From Pohlia nutans (lineage: Eukaryota > Streptophyta > Bryopsida > Bryales > Mniaceae), in assembly GCA_022496805.1 (NCBI GenBank), contig CM040101.1, positions 9,860,501 to 9,924,500 of the forward strand: DNA of 64,000 bases. The letters are read 5' to 3'. The position numbers were made by a program, and so were the translations under genes. The notes under the pieces are model-generated. The model was given only the letters and a program-made list of their open reading frames with translations, did no database searches and had not been told where the DNA came from. Shown here one piece after another: positions 45,739-58,062 of the stretch; position 1 is the stretch's first letter; every line of letters starts with the position of its first letter.

Positions 45739-46300
45739 TGTGTGCTCCTCTACCACCAAGCTGACGCCTCCTCAAACACGATTGCCGACAGTCATGTGTG
45801 TGCACGCATATTCAAACTACATCACAATCACTAAACCTCAATCATCCATTCACTCAAAAGTTGGGCGGAGACACATGATTGTTGTCATCGCAAGAAAGAA
45901 TTCTCAGCTACTAGCTAGTGAGCCACATTGGAATCGGCGGCTTGTCGATCAATCTGCAGTAACAAAAAGCTGCGACCACCGTCAATCGATCTCCATATCC
46001 GCCACCGTCTCTGCAATCCTTCAGCAACGTCGATCAATCTCCATATCCACCATCGTCGCGAGTCCGTGATTCAATGAAGACCAGTCCGACTGTAAGACGG
46101 TAACGGAGCCGACTGACTAGTCTCCTGTTGAATCATTCTCGAATCCCGGCCTCAATCTGCTCTACCTCTACTCCAAGCAAGAAAGGAACTAAGGTTGTGT
46201 TTTGTGATGGTGGTGTTCAGGAAAGTGATTGTTGTGAGTACAATTGAGCAGAGGTCCGTTCAAAAGGCAAATCCGTTTAGCGGAGCAGTCTAGTGCAGGA
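45739..46300 (-). promoter_or_regulatory. Leader and promoter region of the S-acyltransferase gene
   Basis: GC-richer than the DNA beyond 46500. It contains a duplicated segment CGTCGATCAATCTCCATATC / CGTCAATCGATCTCCATATC near 45980 and 46028. No coding family recognised; position suggests 5' leader, perhaps with a leader intron. Confidence 0.4.
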
Positions 46301-49300
46301 ATAGATCTTGGGCTATCTTAGGACTGGTACACAACGGTCTTGACTCTTCTTTTCTTCATGGCCTGCTCTCCACGTGGGGCCTGAGGCTTAACCTTTATTC
46401 TTTCCTTCTTTTGTACGGTTTCTTACATGTGCCCATTTTGTACATGTTGCCAGGGAGATCTACCAATTTGTCTGAAGTGAGTCCACCCTTTCAAAGAGAG
46501 AACGTACTTTTCATTGTCCTCTAGACTTTGTGCGCAGCTCTTTGTTTTTCCCATTTTTCACAGAGTGCTAAACTGGCGACACAAAATAATATGATAGAAT
46601 CACATATTTCTACATTCATCCATATTTTGGATAGAAACTATTTTTCACCTACATTTTAATGTTATTTTCATCCAAATCAGTTAATTGAATGAAATAACAT
46701 ACCCCCTAAATGTGTAATTGAACTTCATCTACATTGTAATACACATTATCCCTATTGTTTCCCATCCGCTCAACTACCGTTTAGACTTTGCACAACCAAT
46801 CTCAAACATGTGGTTAAGGTAAAAATGATATTTTGAAAGGTAAAAGCATTCAAATCTTACTCAAAAAGCATTCAAAATTAAACTACAGTCAAGTCGTCCT
46901 TTATAGGTTAATTAAAGTGGCCGATAAAGCTTTACTAGCAATGTCTATGTTTTGGTTGGAAACAATGAAAAATTGGTTACTAGTTTTCTGGATTAAGGTA
47001 GAACAATAAAAGCACCCAAAACCAATGTGTAGAACGACCTATAATGGATAACAATTGAACTCAATGCCACTTGTGCAGAAATTTTTGTCAACCAATCAAC
47101 TTCTTGCACTATTACCTATGTTAGTCAATTCCAAGAAGCAAATTGGGTCGGTTTATAAAATCATATGTTTACAAATTTGGGATAGTCTAGTTATTGGTTT
47201 TAGATGATGACTAACTTTTCACTTTGAATTTTTTTAGAAATTTCATTTTTAGAGTAAAATTATAGAAAGAATTGCATTCTTCATGATTTCTATTTTTCTA
47301 TGAAAGAAAAATACTATTCGCCTTTTACTCTTACCGCACGAAGGCTAGAAAGCTTAAGTTGTCGGTTATGGATGCTTCTACTGTAGTAAGAAATATCTAG
47401 TAGCTTGATATTAGAAATTTAGCAACTTGGCAAAAAGTTCCTATATATACCTAGGATGATGTTGTCACATACATACAACTCACATCGTTTTGGAAGACCT
47501 CACATTCTACATCATATTTGAAGAATACTCAACCTCTTCAATACACTTTTGGGAAAAAACTATAATGTTAAAAATATAAGGGTAGTTCATATTGTATGAT
47601 TTTGGACCAGTTTTAAAATTGGTCTATACCATACGACTTGGCTAAGTGCTAAGTGCGTATAGTCATAATTAAATTCAAGAAATCAAACTTTTGTAAAAAA
47701 ATTAGGTATTATCAAGAACATACTAACAATATTCAAAACAAGGTAGACTTGAAACCAGAAGTACACTAAAGTCAAGGAAATTCAAGAATGTCACTTCACA
47801 GGTATCCCAACAAAAACCACTTCACATTATGTCCAATTACTAAGAAAGCAAAAGATTTCAACAATTTGATTCATGGAAAGCAAAAAAATTGACTTCTTAG
47901 ACTTCAAATTGGTTAGAGGACAATGACCCAACGTTGTTTAAGTTTTGAAACAATGCCTACATGGCACTACTTTTGCTCACACTTTTAGGTGTCTTTGGTG
48001 CCAAAGAGTTGTCTTGCTCGACAAAGAGCTGGGCCACACAAGAATAAAATCTAATTTTTGGTTTAGCGGACAATTTTATTATTTTCTCATTAAAATATTC
48101 ATAATTTGACAATAAATTGGCTCCTTGCAAATGATAAGGCCAATACTCAATGGACTTGTCCTTTGGAATTTTACACTATGAACAACCAAAGGGCATATTT
48201 ATTATATTTTAATGAACTTCTACATTGTCCTCTCAATCAATTTTATTAAGTGGAGTTGTTTAAGGTCCACTCAACCAAATAGCCAAAGTACCGGTATGGC
48301 GGTATGAACCATCTCTAATTATACTTCATAAAAAAGTACATTGACAAGCATAGTTATAATGCTCCAAGATTTGTGTTACCAAAATTGACTCCATCCTCTC
48401 ATCTTCTATCCAATGTATACTAACAATTGTCTTCAAATTATTTTGAAAGACACCATAATGCCCTGTAGGGCAATAAAAATTTATATCTTAAGAGTAATAA
48501 GAATGCTTCAAGAAGCCACAATCATACATAGTTTTGTTCAAGAAGTACTTGAAGGATTTTAACAACCATATAAAATATTCTAGAGGTCACCTAGTTATTA
48601 CATCTACATGTATATAACTAATATTCTAAGAAAGTTTGACTTGATGAACCATTACCATACACTACTATTAAAGTGTATGGAATTTTCTTCTCATGAATTA
48701 AATAGTTGTAGACACTAATATTTGTAGCCTTACATTATTACCAAAATTTATAGAAAACTTTGTCTCATACGCTTTAGTCAAAGTGTGTGGCAACAATTCC
48801 ACTAACACTTGTAACCATGCAATTATAGTGGTCCAAAGTGTATTGTAGAGGTTCAAAATCTTTTAAAGGTGATATGAGGTGTTTGTGCGTGAAAGCTATG
48901 TTGGCAAGATATCTTGGATGATTTTTAAAATAACTTGTGCTCCTACTTGAAATGTAAATGTGCCCCTTCAAAACTCCTTATACGGATTCTCAAAATTATG
49001 ACCCTTAGAATATATAAGTGGCCCTTAGATCTTCATGTCGTCTCTTAAAAGAACTTCAAGACATATTAATATATAGCTATACTCACCTTTACACTTCTTG
49101 TGCAAAATATATGCCATGTGAAATTATTGAAATGCCTTTGAAGATAAAGTCTTGAATTGTGTTGACATTGGTGTCTTCTTGGTTCCAAGTCAATTTTACG
49201 TTGAATACTTTTAGTGGGTTCTTGACATACAGTATGCCCGACTGTACGTTCTTTATAAAATCATAAATAGTGTTAAATTTTAACATTTTGGTCTAATAAG

Positions 49301-50855
49301 TTTTGTAATCAAGTAAACATTTTTAGTGGAGATTTGCAGCAACATCTCTATTTTTTCATCCAATTTTTTTGTAGAAGCAACCAAAACTATTCTTTTTGGA
49401 CATGGTCTTAGTGTAGGGCTTTAAACAAATGAGTTATTTGATTTAGGCAAGGCTCTAAAATAGTTTATATAGTAACTAAGGGATTTCCACTTTTGGGTCT
49501 TGAATGGGACTTCACTGTAAAGAAATATCCCTCCTCTTTACTCTTAGAAAGGGATCTTAATTAGAGTGATCACTACTAAGGTCTTTATTTTTGTGGTCTG
49601 GGGCAAAAGGACCGTATGAGACTAGTTAACTTTTAAAGAACATTGTAGCCAAAGGGTAGGTTGGACACAAAATAATTCAAAAAGAACACGCCCTGGAAAT
49701 GGTTTTGAAAATTATGAGTAGTGTTTGCCAAATTCACATAAATTATTTTTTGAAAATGTTAAAATGTTATAAAATCATCATTTCTTCCAAATTTTTAATA
49801 TTATATAGGTATTCAAGTGTGAATTTTCAGAGAAGAAAGATTTTCTATTGTAATCAAATTCAATCTAAGTCTATCCCAAATGATATGGGATAAGAAGAAA
49901 TTGCAAGCCCATGCGAATTTACTACTCTATATATATAAATAGGTTTTGGTGCACATTTGAGTATAATAAATGATCTTATATTTTTAAATTAAAAATTAAT
50001 TAGGAAACGATAGAAGTCCAAATTATCTTTTACCTTCAAAAATAATTATTTGATTTGAAGTGTTTAAACATGAGATATGGACAAGCTTCAATAAGGTTGT
50101 GAAGAATGTGCATAAGTTGAATGATAAGAAAATGTGTTGTGATCAGACTTTCGAGGCTCAATTGTGCATAGTACATGAACTTATTTTGAGTATTGTTCAA
50201 CTATGAAAACTTGCACAATCAAATAGTCTTTGATCTCCAAAAATAGTTTTGTGATTTGAAGTTTTAATGCTTGAGTTATGCACATTTTTGTGATGGAGTT
50301 TAATCGGTAATTAAAAGAGATAACAAGTGAGAGGAGCTGTACAGTATATATCCCGCATTCATTGTTGGCACTAATGCATAGAATTTTGTATAAACCACAA
50401 GGCTTTACCCCATCCACAACCCACATTCATGAAATGTAATGCACCTTCATACTTCATATCACTTGGTCCGTGCCCAATTCTGATATAAAAAATTGGAAAT
50501 AAATTAAAATTTTAAGTGTTCAACTCGAACTCCGCATTTTGATTAATTATTAGGCACCGTAGTGTCCAACTTGGCCTTTTGCTATGGTATAAAGGCCTTT
50601 ATGGGATTCCAATGAATTTTGCAAGTTTGGGTTCCTTATGTGTTAATAAATTTTAAAACAAAAAAGGACCAAAATTAATTCTCTGCTTCACACAAGTATT
50701 GTAGCAATGTTGAAATTTATCGAAGGAATTTACCATGCTCTAACATTCTTTCATTCGAATGCACGAAGGAGGTGGCAATGGCCACTTTTTTTTAAATCCA
50801 AGAAGAAGGAACTATTCATGATACCCTACATCAACAGTAGGTATGGCAATAGAAT
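46301..50855. other. AT-rich intergenic DNA
   Basis: No gene supported; all ORFs are short and AT-driven. At 46996 a TA is followed by AGGTAGAACAATAAAAGCAC, the terminus type of 56945-58060, but no right end was found. Confidence 0.55.
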
Positions 50856-51204
50856 TATCCGCTAACTCACCTTGAGTTTGAATAAGATCCCATGATATTT
50901 GCATTGATATATTCTTATTTGTTCACTCAAAATAGTTAAAAGGTATGAAAGAATTTGGTGGCCTCTCATTATTAGGTGTGTAAGAGCTTGATGGTCTTTA
51001 AAGTCAAGGGGAACTTTTTTTGCCAACAAAATAGACATTTTTTGCGTTCCCCTTGAGTTTAGAGACTACCAAGCTCTTACACACTTAGTAATGAGAGAAC
51101 ACCAAATTCTTTCATACCTTTTAACTATTTGGAGTGAACAAATAAGAGTATATTAAAGCAAAATTCATGGGATCTTATTCAAACTCAAGGTGAGTTTACG
51201 GATA
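50856..51204. repeat. Long foldback: about 158-bp inverted repeat with short loop
   Basis: Left arm 50856-51014 and right arm 51045-51204 are inverted copies with few differences. They run from TATCCGCTAACTCACCTTGA on the outside to AAGTCAAGGGGAAC / GTTCCCCTTGAGTTT at the inside, separated by about 30 bp. It could be a MITE or an inverted duplication. A transcript would form a long double-stranded hairpin. No ORF. Confidence 0.9.
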
Positions 51205-51449
51205 TCTTTAACAATTGATTGTTTTGGCATGTAAATTGTACCTTTTTTTTTTGAAACTTTAATTCAAAAGTGCCAATTTTTATAGAATATTATTGTAATC
51301 ACATTTTGTCTTACAAAATGTTTATACCTTAAGCACCAAAATTTAATTTTTTACCTGCACAGTTCATAGTTTTAATTTAAATTATGTACTTGACTAGTGT
51401 TGTGCTACTTAATTTGAAAATTTGTGTTTTAGATTATCATACTTTTATT

Positions 51450-51955
51450 TGAGTGAAAGCACGGTAAACCGAATCAATAACGTCATCCTTAATGGTGAAA
51501 TTACAATTTTTTTGGTCAAAGGCCATAAATTACTACTAGAAAGTAATATATTTAAGTTCTAATTTGGTTGTGCCTTTCATTGTCATATTAGGTACTTCAT
51601 TTCAAAGTTTTAAATTAAATTATTAAAAAAAAGTTATTAAAAGTAAAGTTTGAAAATAGATGTTTAAAATCAAATTTCGGAAGCAAATCTGATGAATTGA
51701 ATCATGTTTAATATGAATGTAAATTATATGTTCTTTAGGTTCATTGTGCATTTGCACGCTCCAAAGAAAAAATAAATCTTGAAGAAATAAATATTTAATG
51801 CAATTTCACTTATTTTATATCTACTTTTCAATTTGGTTGGAACTACTTTTTCAATTTTAACCATTTTAACCTTACTATAACACACATAAGTACTTATTGA
51901 AGATCAATTTTTCAATTTTTCAATCTTTTTTTGTTAAACATTGTATCTTTTATTT
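51450..51955 (-). repeat. Dispersed repeat copy B, carries the empty TTAA site
   Basis: Reverse complement of 23195-24515 without the 811-bp element; the single TTAA is at 51934-51937 within CAATGTTTAAC on the minus strand. Confidence 0.85.
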
Positions 51956-53164
51956 TGTCAAAAATAATAAAATTCACAAAAAAAATAAAATTTTAATGGA
52001 TTTTTGAACCTTGCACTGTTGCTTCCTCACATGGATCGCAAGTGGTTTAGTTTACGATGCTTTCACCCATTTCTACATTTGGACTAATCAAAACCTCATA
52101 TTGAAATGTAACATCCATATAAAGAAATCAATTTTACTCCTAAAAACAAAATTTAATTCAAAAATTTGCATTGAAGATTCTAATTTAAATAGCAATTTTA
52201 TAAATTATTTGATCATTTTCTAATTTAGGTCTTCAACTTTGACATATTGATTTCAAAAAATGAACATTATTTATGGTAATACATCAAAAGGTTTATGTGA
52301 AAAACATGAATCGATATAGAATTTCAAAAAAAAAAATTAGTTTAAAAAATCTTGAAAACCTAGCTACAATGTTATCTAATCATTAGTCTAAGCAGCCAAT
52401 TTTTTTATACAAAATTCAGTTTCCCTGAAAAGTAAATAAATAGGATTTTGTTGTATCAAAATTATTTATTTCATTTAAAATATTTGGCACTAGATTACTA
52501 GAACTGCCGTTCAAGTACGGAAGAATGAGAATGAAAGTCACCTATACATAGGTTTTTATTCTAGGAATCAGTCAACAATGAATACAATAGAATCCACCCA
52601 TAACAATCTTTGAGAAGCTTTTGCTAGGTTCCTTTTCTACAATACTACCGTAGTACCATATCTGGGTCACCACCCACGAACAAATATTTAATATTTTTTG
52701 AGAAATAAGGTTCGTTTCTAAGAGAAGAATTTATTGGTTTTCGTTTTTGAGCCAAAAATGATTTAAAATGGTCCAAAATGGTTCAAAATAGAAAATATAG
52801 CTTAAAATACTTTATTCTATTTTTGTTTTTTGGTCTTCATAATTTTTAATTTTTTACGTTTTTAATTTTTTGAATTATTTTTCGGGTGACCCAACTATGG
52901 TACTACAGTATTGTTGAAGCATCATTTTTTTTGCGGTACCATTGAAAACTTTCAATTTAGAAAAAAAATTGCAAAAAAAGGACTGTAGAAAAGAACCAAG
53001 CCAAGGCAATTCAAGAATGTTATGCCTCTTTAAGGAAAAAAGTGTAGTTATTGTAGTGTCTTCCAATATGTTCTATACTTTGATGTGAATGGGACCTTGA
53101 ACAATCAAACACTTGATTCGTGCAGGCCCCCAAAAAGGGCACCAAATTTTTGTCTCTTTTCTTT
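51956..53164. other. AT-rich intergenic DNA
   Basis: No gene or clear element. Two segments (52640-52680 and 52885-52920) are inverted copies around TACTGTAGTACCATA-like sequence, suggesting a small foldback. Confidence 0.4.
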
Positions 53165-54370
53165 AGAGCATGCACAACCCTTCACAACAAAGACGCATGA
53201 CACGAGATGTTGCAATGAGAGCAAGCCACCGTGCAACCGAAATTTCTACATAGTAGCCACATGGGACAACATTAATGAGGCCCAACACTATAGGTTGATG
53301 TGGTTCTCAACGCCACGGTTGTGTTCATAAATGAAGGCAAAAGTCTACAATGTTTGCTTTTTATAAACAATCGTAAATGCATCTCATTCCCTTGCACTAT
53401 ATTTTTACTATAAATTGTTGGTGTTTAGCCGGGTCTACCCTCAAATTTGAAATTTGGTGGAAATTTAGCGGGGTGAGAATATGACTTCAGAATTCGGTGG
53501 AAATTTAGCGGGTTGACATTTAGTTACATAGATCAAATTCAAAAACTGATTTTTTTTCTAATTTAACATATTCAGCACGTGATCACATTAAAGTAGTGAA
53601 ATTACTATGAATTTAAAGTTTTCTATTTAAAAAATAGTCCTGCACTTTATTGATTTTGTATTTTAAGTATATCATATGGATTTAGGACAAAAATGTTATG
53701 AAATCATACCATAGTACAAGATTGGATTCAGCCATAGGGTGCCAAATATTTAATTAGTTTCCTAAAAAAAGATTCAACTCTTGTACTTTTTGAAAATTTT
53801 CTTCTTTAAATTTGAACCAAAAAGTGAAAAAATTCCTAAAATTTTGGCCAATATTAAAATAATATAATTAGTGCCAAAGCCAATCATGTACTACGGTAGT
53901 CTTTTTAAATTGTGTAAAAATATGTGATTTTTGAAGGTTCATAAACAAAGAAACACAGTAATATATCAGAGTAAGAATTAAAATTAAACAAAGACTGATA
54001 TGGCTCAAACATCGTTTCAGCTAAATTTCATGTTTATGAACACTTTGCTATAAATTGGTAATCCAGATTGTTCCTTTTGCTTCAAATGTGGACCATAGGA
54101 TAGTCTAAATTTGAAGAACAAAGGAATGAAAAGGAATACCACAATCGTTCACTTTTTCTTGCTCAATAGTACTTTGGATGGAGTATTACAACTTTCTCAT
54201 GAACTTGCCATTAAATTCATGTAAATTGAAAAAAAGTTAAATTCTAGCACACATTAAATGAGTTGTAAAATGATAGTGATTTAGTTGGATAATCCTTTTG
54301 GGTACCCATATCAAAGACTTGCCCAAGGTTGTTTAGGTTGCGAAGGGTCGTGCATATCCTTAGAGCATCC
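53165..54370 (+). repeat. Dispersed repeat, copy 2
   Basis: Counterpart of 36520-37100 (TAGCCACATGGGACAACATT, TATAAATTGTTGGTGTTT, GTTGCGAAGGGTCGTGCAT). Contains a duplicated TCGGTGGAAATTTAGCGGG near 53455 and 53493. Confidence 0.55.
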
Positions 54371-54534
54371 ATACCGTACTACTGAATTCCCATAAAAGTA
54401 AACGAAAAGTGCTTGTATTTAATGTTGCATATTTAGGGCGAGTAAGAGAGCCACGGAATATGAGCACAATATAGTAATACCTCTTTACATCCCTCTATAG
54501 CTAATTTAAGGGAGGACTCGGTATCCTAGATTAA

Positions 54535-55113
54535 CCCTTTAACATGTCGATTCAACATTGTTTTCAAAGATTCGTTATAAAATGTTTGATGAAAACAAAA
54601 ATGGAGTTGATGTACAAAGCCAAGTTGTAAATATCAATGTGAAGATCACATCCATACAATTGGATTCATCATATTTCTTTATTGATATTTTTAAAAATCA
54701 ATTAAAAAATCCTAAATTGACACAATTTTTTTTGCAAATTATTAATGAAAAATCAATCTTCAAATTCAATTAAAAATCCCTAATTAACACAATTTAAAAA
54801 AAAAATTGTAATGAAATTGGAAAAAGATGCACTACGAGATGGTATTGTTTCTATTATCTGATTCTACTTATTTTGGAAAATCATGTTTAAGGTCTCACTT
54901 TTTGAACTAAGAATGAAACTTGACATAAACCAATTGTGTTGTTTTTCAAAAATCATAATATCTTATTTTGAAGATCCTTACCATACAAATGATAGTCAAC
55001 TAGCACAAGAACCAAAAAATAATTGGATGGATGAAAATTGTCCATGTTTGTGGTCATGATAATAGTTTGAATCTGTTCATCGTCTACTATGTGGACGCAG
55101 GCGCTTCAAAGGG
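54535..55113 (+). mobile_element. TTAA element, CCCTTT family
   Basis: TTAA at 54531-54534 and 55114-55117. Left end CCCTTTAACATGTCG; right end read inward CCCTTTGAAGCGCCTGC. Subterminal GTCTACTATGTGGAC at 55082-55096. Right part shared with 18579-18740. Confidence 0.8.
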
Positions 55114-55293
55114 TTAATGAACAACAATGATTACCCATGTATAGTTATTGTGATTGGTTCACGGACTATATAGAGGAACACATAGCAGTTTAAGAATGTG
55201 GAGAGGATAGTTTGTGACACCATATTTTGGAAGTGATGATAGTGATCAAGGGTGGATTGAGGGATATATATAAGGATGTGGATGTTCTTACTA

Positions 55294-55893
55294 AGGGCCA
55301 CTTCACATTAGGGCCCAGGTCCAAGAAAACTCCAAAATCAAGCAATTCTATTGGCTAAGAGCTGAAAATTGGACCTAAGGGCTTACACTAGGGTTTAGGA
55401 CCAAAAAACTCATCCGTGTCCTAAAATGATGTGGGGCCTAAGTGGCATGGTTTTAAAGGGAAATTTTAAACCCAAACATTGTACCCAAGGCTCCAAAGGA
55501 GTGCACCGGTTTTGAGAAACAAATTCCCAAAAACTTGGGTCCAATTAAACTAGACCCACTATTGAACCTAAAAGGGCTTTACACTAGAGTTCGGGTCCAA
55601 TTAAAAATAGGACCCACTATTGGATCTAATAGGACTTTACACTTGGATCCGGGTTCAATTAAAATTGGGCCCAATTAAATATTGGGCCCACTATTGGACC
55701 TACGAACTTTACACTTGGGTCCAGGTTTAATTAAAATTGGGTCCAATTTAAAAAACTTGAAAACTGGACCCATTGGCTTTACACTAGGGTCCGGGTCCAA
55801 TTCACATATCATTATTTTATTCAACTTCTTAAGTCCAATAATTGGGTTTATTGGACCCCATGAGAATTGGACCCCGACCCTAGGGTAAAGTGG
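55294..55893. mobile_element. TIR element with internal GGGTCCAATTAAA subrepeats
   Basis: Left end AGGGCCACTTCACATTAGGG; right end read inward TTCCCACTTTACCCTAGGGT; both continue to a GGTCCAA motif. Inside, TTTACAC(T)AGGGTCCGGGTCC-like units recur near 55385, 55570, 55630, 55708 and 55780. No transposase. Confidence 0.6.
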
Positions 55894-56227
55894 GAATTAT
55901 GGAAGGAAAATTTTCCTTTAGAACCGGGTCCAAAATTTTGATTTCGTAAGAATTTCTGAATGTTTTTTTCCTGGAAATTTAGAAATTCAAATGGCCAAGT
56001 GTCAATTTTGATTGGTCAATCTGTAATTAGAGGTCGGTTGTCCCTGTTCATTGGTGCAAAAGTTTCAGTGATTGACTGATTGTGCAATGGAATCCGTCAT
56101 TACTGACACCAAACGAATCATTCCATTCTGGTAATAAGATCAATAATTAATTAGCACTGGGGTAATTATTCCACCAATTTCTGTCAGTTCATCAAACTGA
56201 CCAAAGGATCCGCACTACTAAAATTAA

Positions 56228-56760
56228 CCCTAAAACGTTCACACTACATTTACCCGGTCAAACCTCATCAATTTCTTACATTTTAAAATGTATTACATAT
56301 ATTTTTTTGGTATTTTTCTCATATAATTGATTCTTAAACCGATTTAGACTTATTTTTTCATAATTATTTAAATGAAAATGAAATTTATTAGATTTTTCAA
56401 AACAATTCTCTTGTAATAGCCATAGCAATTACAAAATGCCTAAAAATTGTATGATTTTTTAAGGAAAAGTGTAAATAATAGTGATAAACAACAAGGTGTA
56501 AGCTTACATGAAAAGAAATTCAATTGAATTTTTGTGTGCAGTGTATGTTGGAATTTTAGGACTTTGAGCTTTAAAGTGTTGTAAAAAACAATTTTTTTTA
56601 GAATTTTGAAGAACCATAAATTGGACTAGAAAGTAGAAGATAGCTCCCACACTTTATTAGTTGGGACCATTTTCATTTGAAATTAAGAACTAGGTGAAAA
56701 TCAATGTTTGACTGAAAAACGATCAAACATGGCCCCATGGGGCTTCTTGCACGCTTAGGG
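56228..56760. mobile_element. TTAA element with 12-bp subterminal palindrome
   Basis: TTAA at 56224-56227 and 56761-56764. Left end CCCTAAAACGTTCAC; right end read inward CCCTAAGCGTGCAAG. Perfect palindrome GCCCCATGGGGC at 56732-56743. Confidence 0.8.
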
Positions 56761-56944
56761 TTAATACAGTCCGCAAGGGTACATATCATCCATCGTTAAT
56801 TATACATGTGTTTTCTTTTTCTTTTTGAAACAAAAGGGGCAAGCCAGGTGATGCTTGAAAAAGAAAGTACAACTCACAGCCTGAGTGAGAATCAATGGCT
56901 AAAACAGATAAGAGAAAAAAAACCACCCGCTGGAAACTAAGGTA

Positions 56945-58060
56945 AGGTAGAAACAATAAAAGGAAACTGGTCGTTTTTCATCGACTGAAATCAAGGAAAC
57001 CCTTGTCCTATGTGACCAATTGCATTCACCAACTTTGTCTTATGCGATCAAAAGCACTCACCAACTTTGGATTGGCTCAAAACAACAGTGAGAAGTGACC
57101 AATTTCCTTGTAGTAAAACACGAACCAATTACCACTATGTTTCCAATTCTGCTCTCATGTTTTTGTGTTGTACATTCCAAACCAAAAATGTCTACTGGCA
57201 GTACATGAGGATAAATTGGAAACATAGTGGGTAATAGGTTGGTGTACCTTAAAATTTGTACTTTTAAGTAATTCAACTAAAGTGGGGGCACTTCGTCAAA
57301 GTAGAATGTTTTTGTAGTATTTGAGTTATCCGTAAAGCAACACAAGTTATGTCCTATCTTTTTCATTTGGAATAAATTGATTTGACACAACTAGACACGA
57401 ACAACTAGCTTGTTAGCTACGAGGGAGCATGGGGTCGGTTTGGAGGCACATAGAGATTCCACTCAGTGGAAACCTAAGTGTGGCTTTGGAGAGCTTCTCT
57501 AGCATTGGGAAGGTGTTAGGTTCGAATCTCTTTGACAACGTAGAGCGAGGGGATTGGTATGAAAAAACGGAGGCAAACCTGGTTTTTGGGATTTCTCTAA
57601 AACCCCCGGTGGTCTTGAATGAATGGGGACAAAAGTGCCCCCTATTTTTGTCCAGTTGAGGCCCCACCTAAAAAAACAACCCCCTCCTCCAATGGTTTTT
57701 TATTCCCAAGTAGGTCCCCCTAGAGTAATTTGGGGCCTACAGCCCCAAATTACCAAAAAAATTTGCCAAAAAAAGCACCGAAGGTGCCCAAAATGGAAAT
57801 TCCAGAAAAAGGAGGGGTGGATGAATAGTGCCCCGCATTCAAGACCACCGGGGGATTTAGAGACGGGGTGGTTTTTGCTACCTTTGAAGCTAAAAAACCA
57901 GTTTTGCCTTGTCTTTCCTCTACTAGTCAAGTTTTGCTAGACTTTACAGATAACTTGTACCACACACTTGTTTAAAAACCAATCCCTATAAAATTCAGAT
58001 TCAATCAATAAGAGTTATAAAAAGGAATGGGTGCAGGGACGGAATCGGGTGCTTTTACCT
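56945..58060. mobile_element. TA-flanked element related to the foldback MITEs
   Basis: TA at 56943-56944 and 58061-58062. Left end AGGTAGAAACAATAAAAGG; right end read inward AGGTAAAAGCACCCGATTCC, close to the terminus of 37799 and 41004. About 1.1 kb, no transposase. It contains the inverted repeat at 57571-57882. Confidence 0.6.
57571..57882. repeat. Inverted repeat with nested hairpins
   Basis: Arms 57571-57628 and 57831-57882 share an exact inverted 19-mer CCCCCGGTGGTCTTGAATG (57603-57621 versus 57836-57854) and flanking CTCTAAA / AAACC matches. The 214-bp spacer holds a perfect 12-bp hairpin, GTAATTTGGGGC...GCCCCAAATTAC, with a 5-nt loop at 57725-57753. GC content is far above the surroundings. 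Confidence 0.85.
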
Positions 58061-58062
58061 TA

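Noticed and set aside
57413..57667. Overlapping sense and antisense ORFs as a gene pair
   Set aside because: Open frames result from the inverted-repeat and GC-rich structure; no family features or start context.
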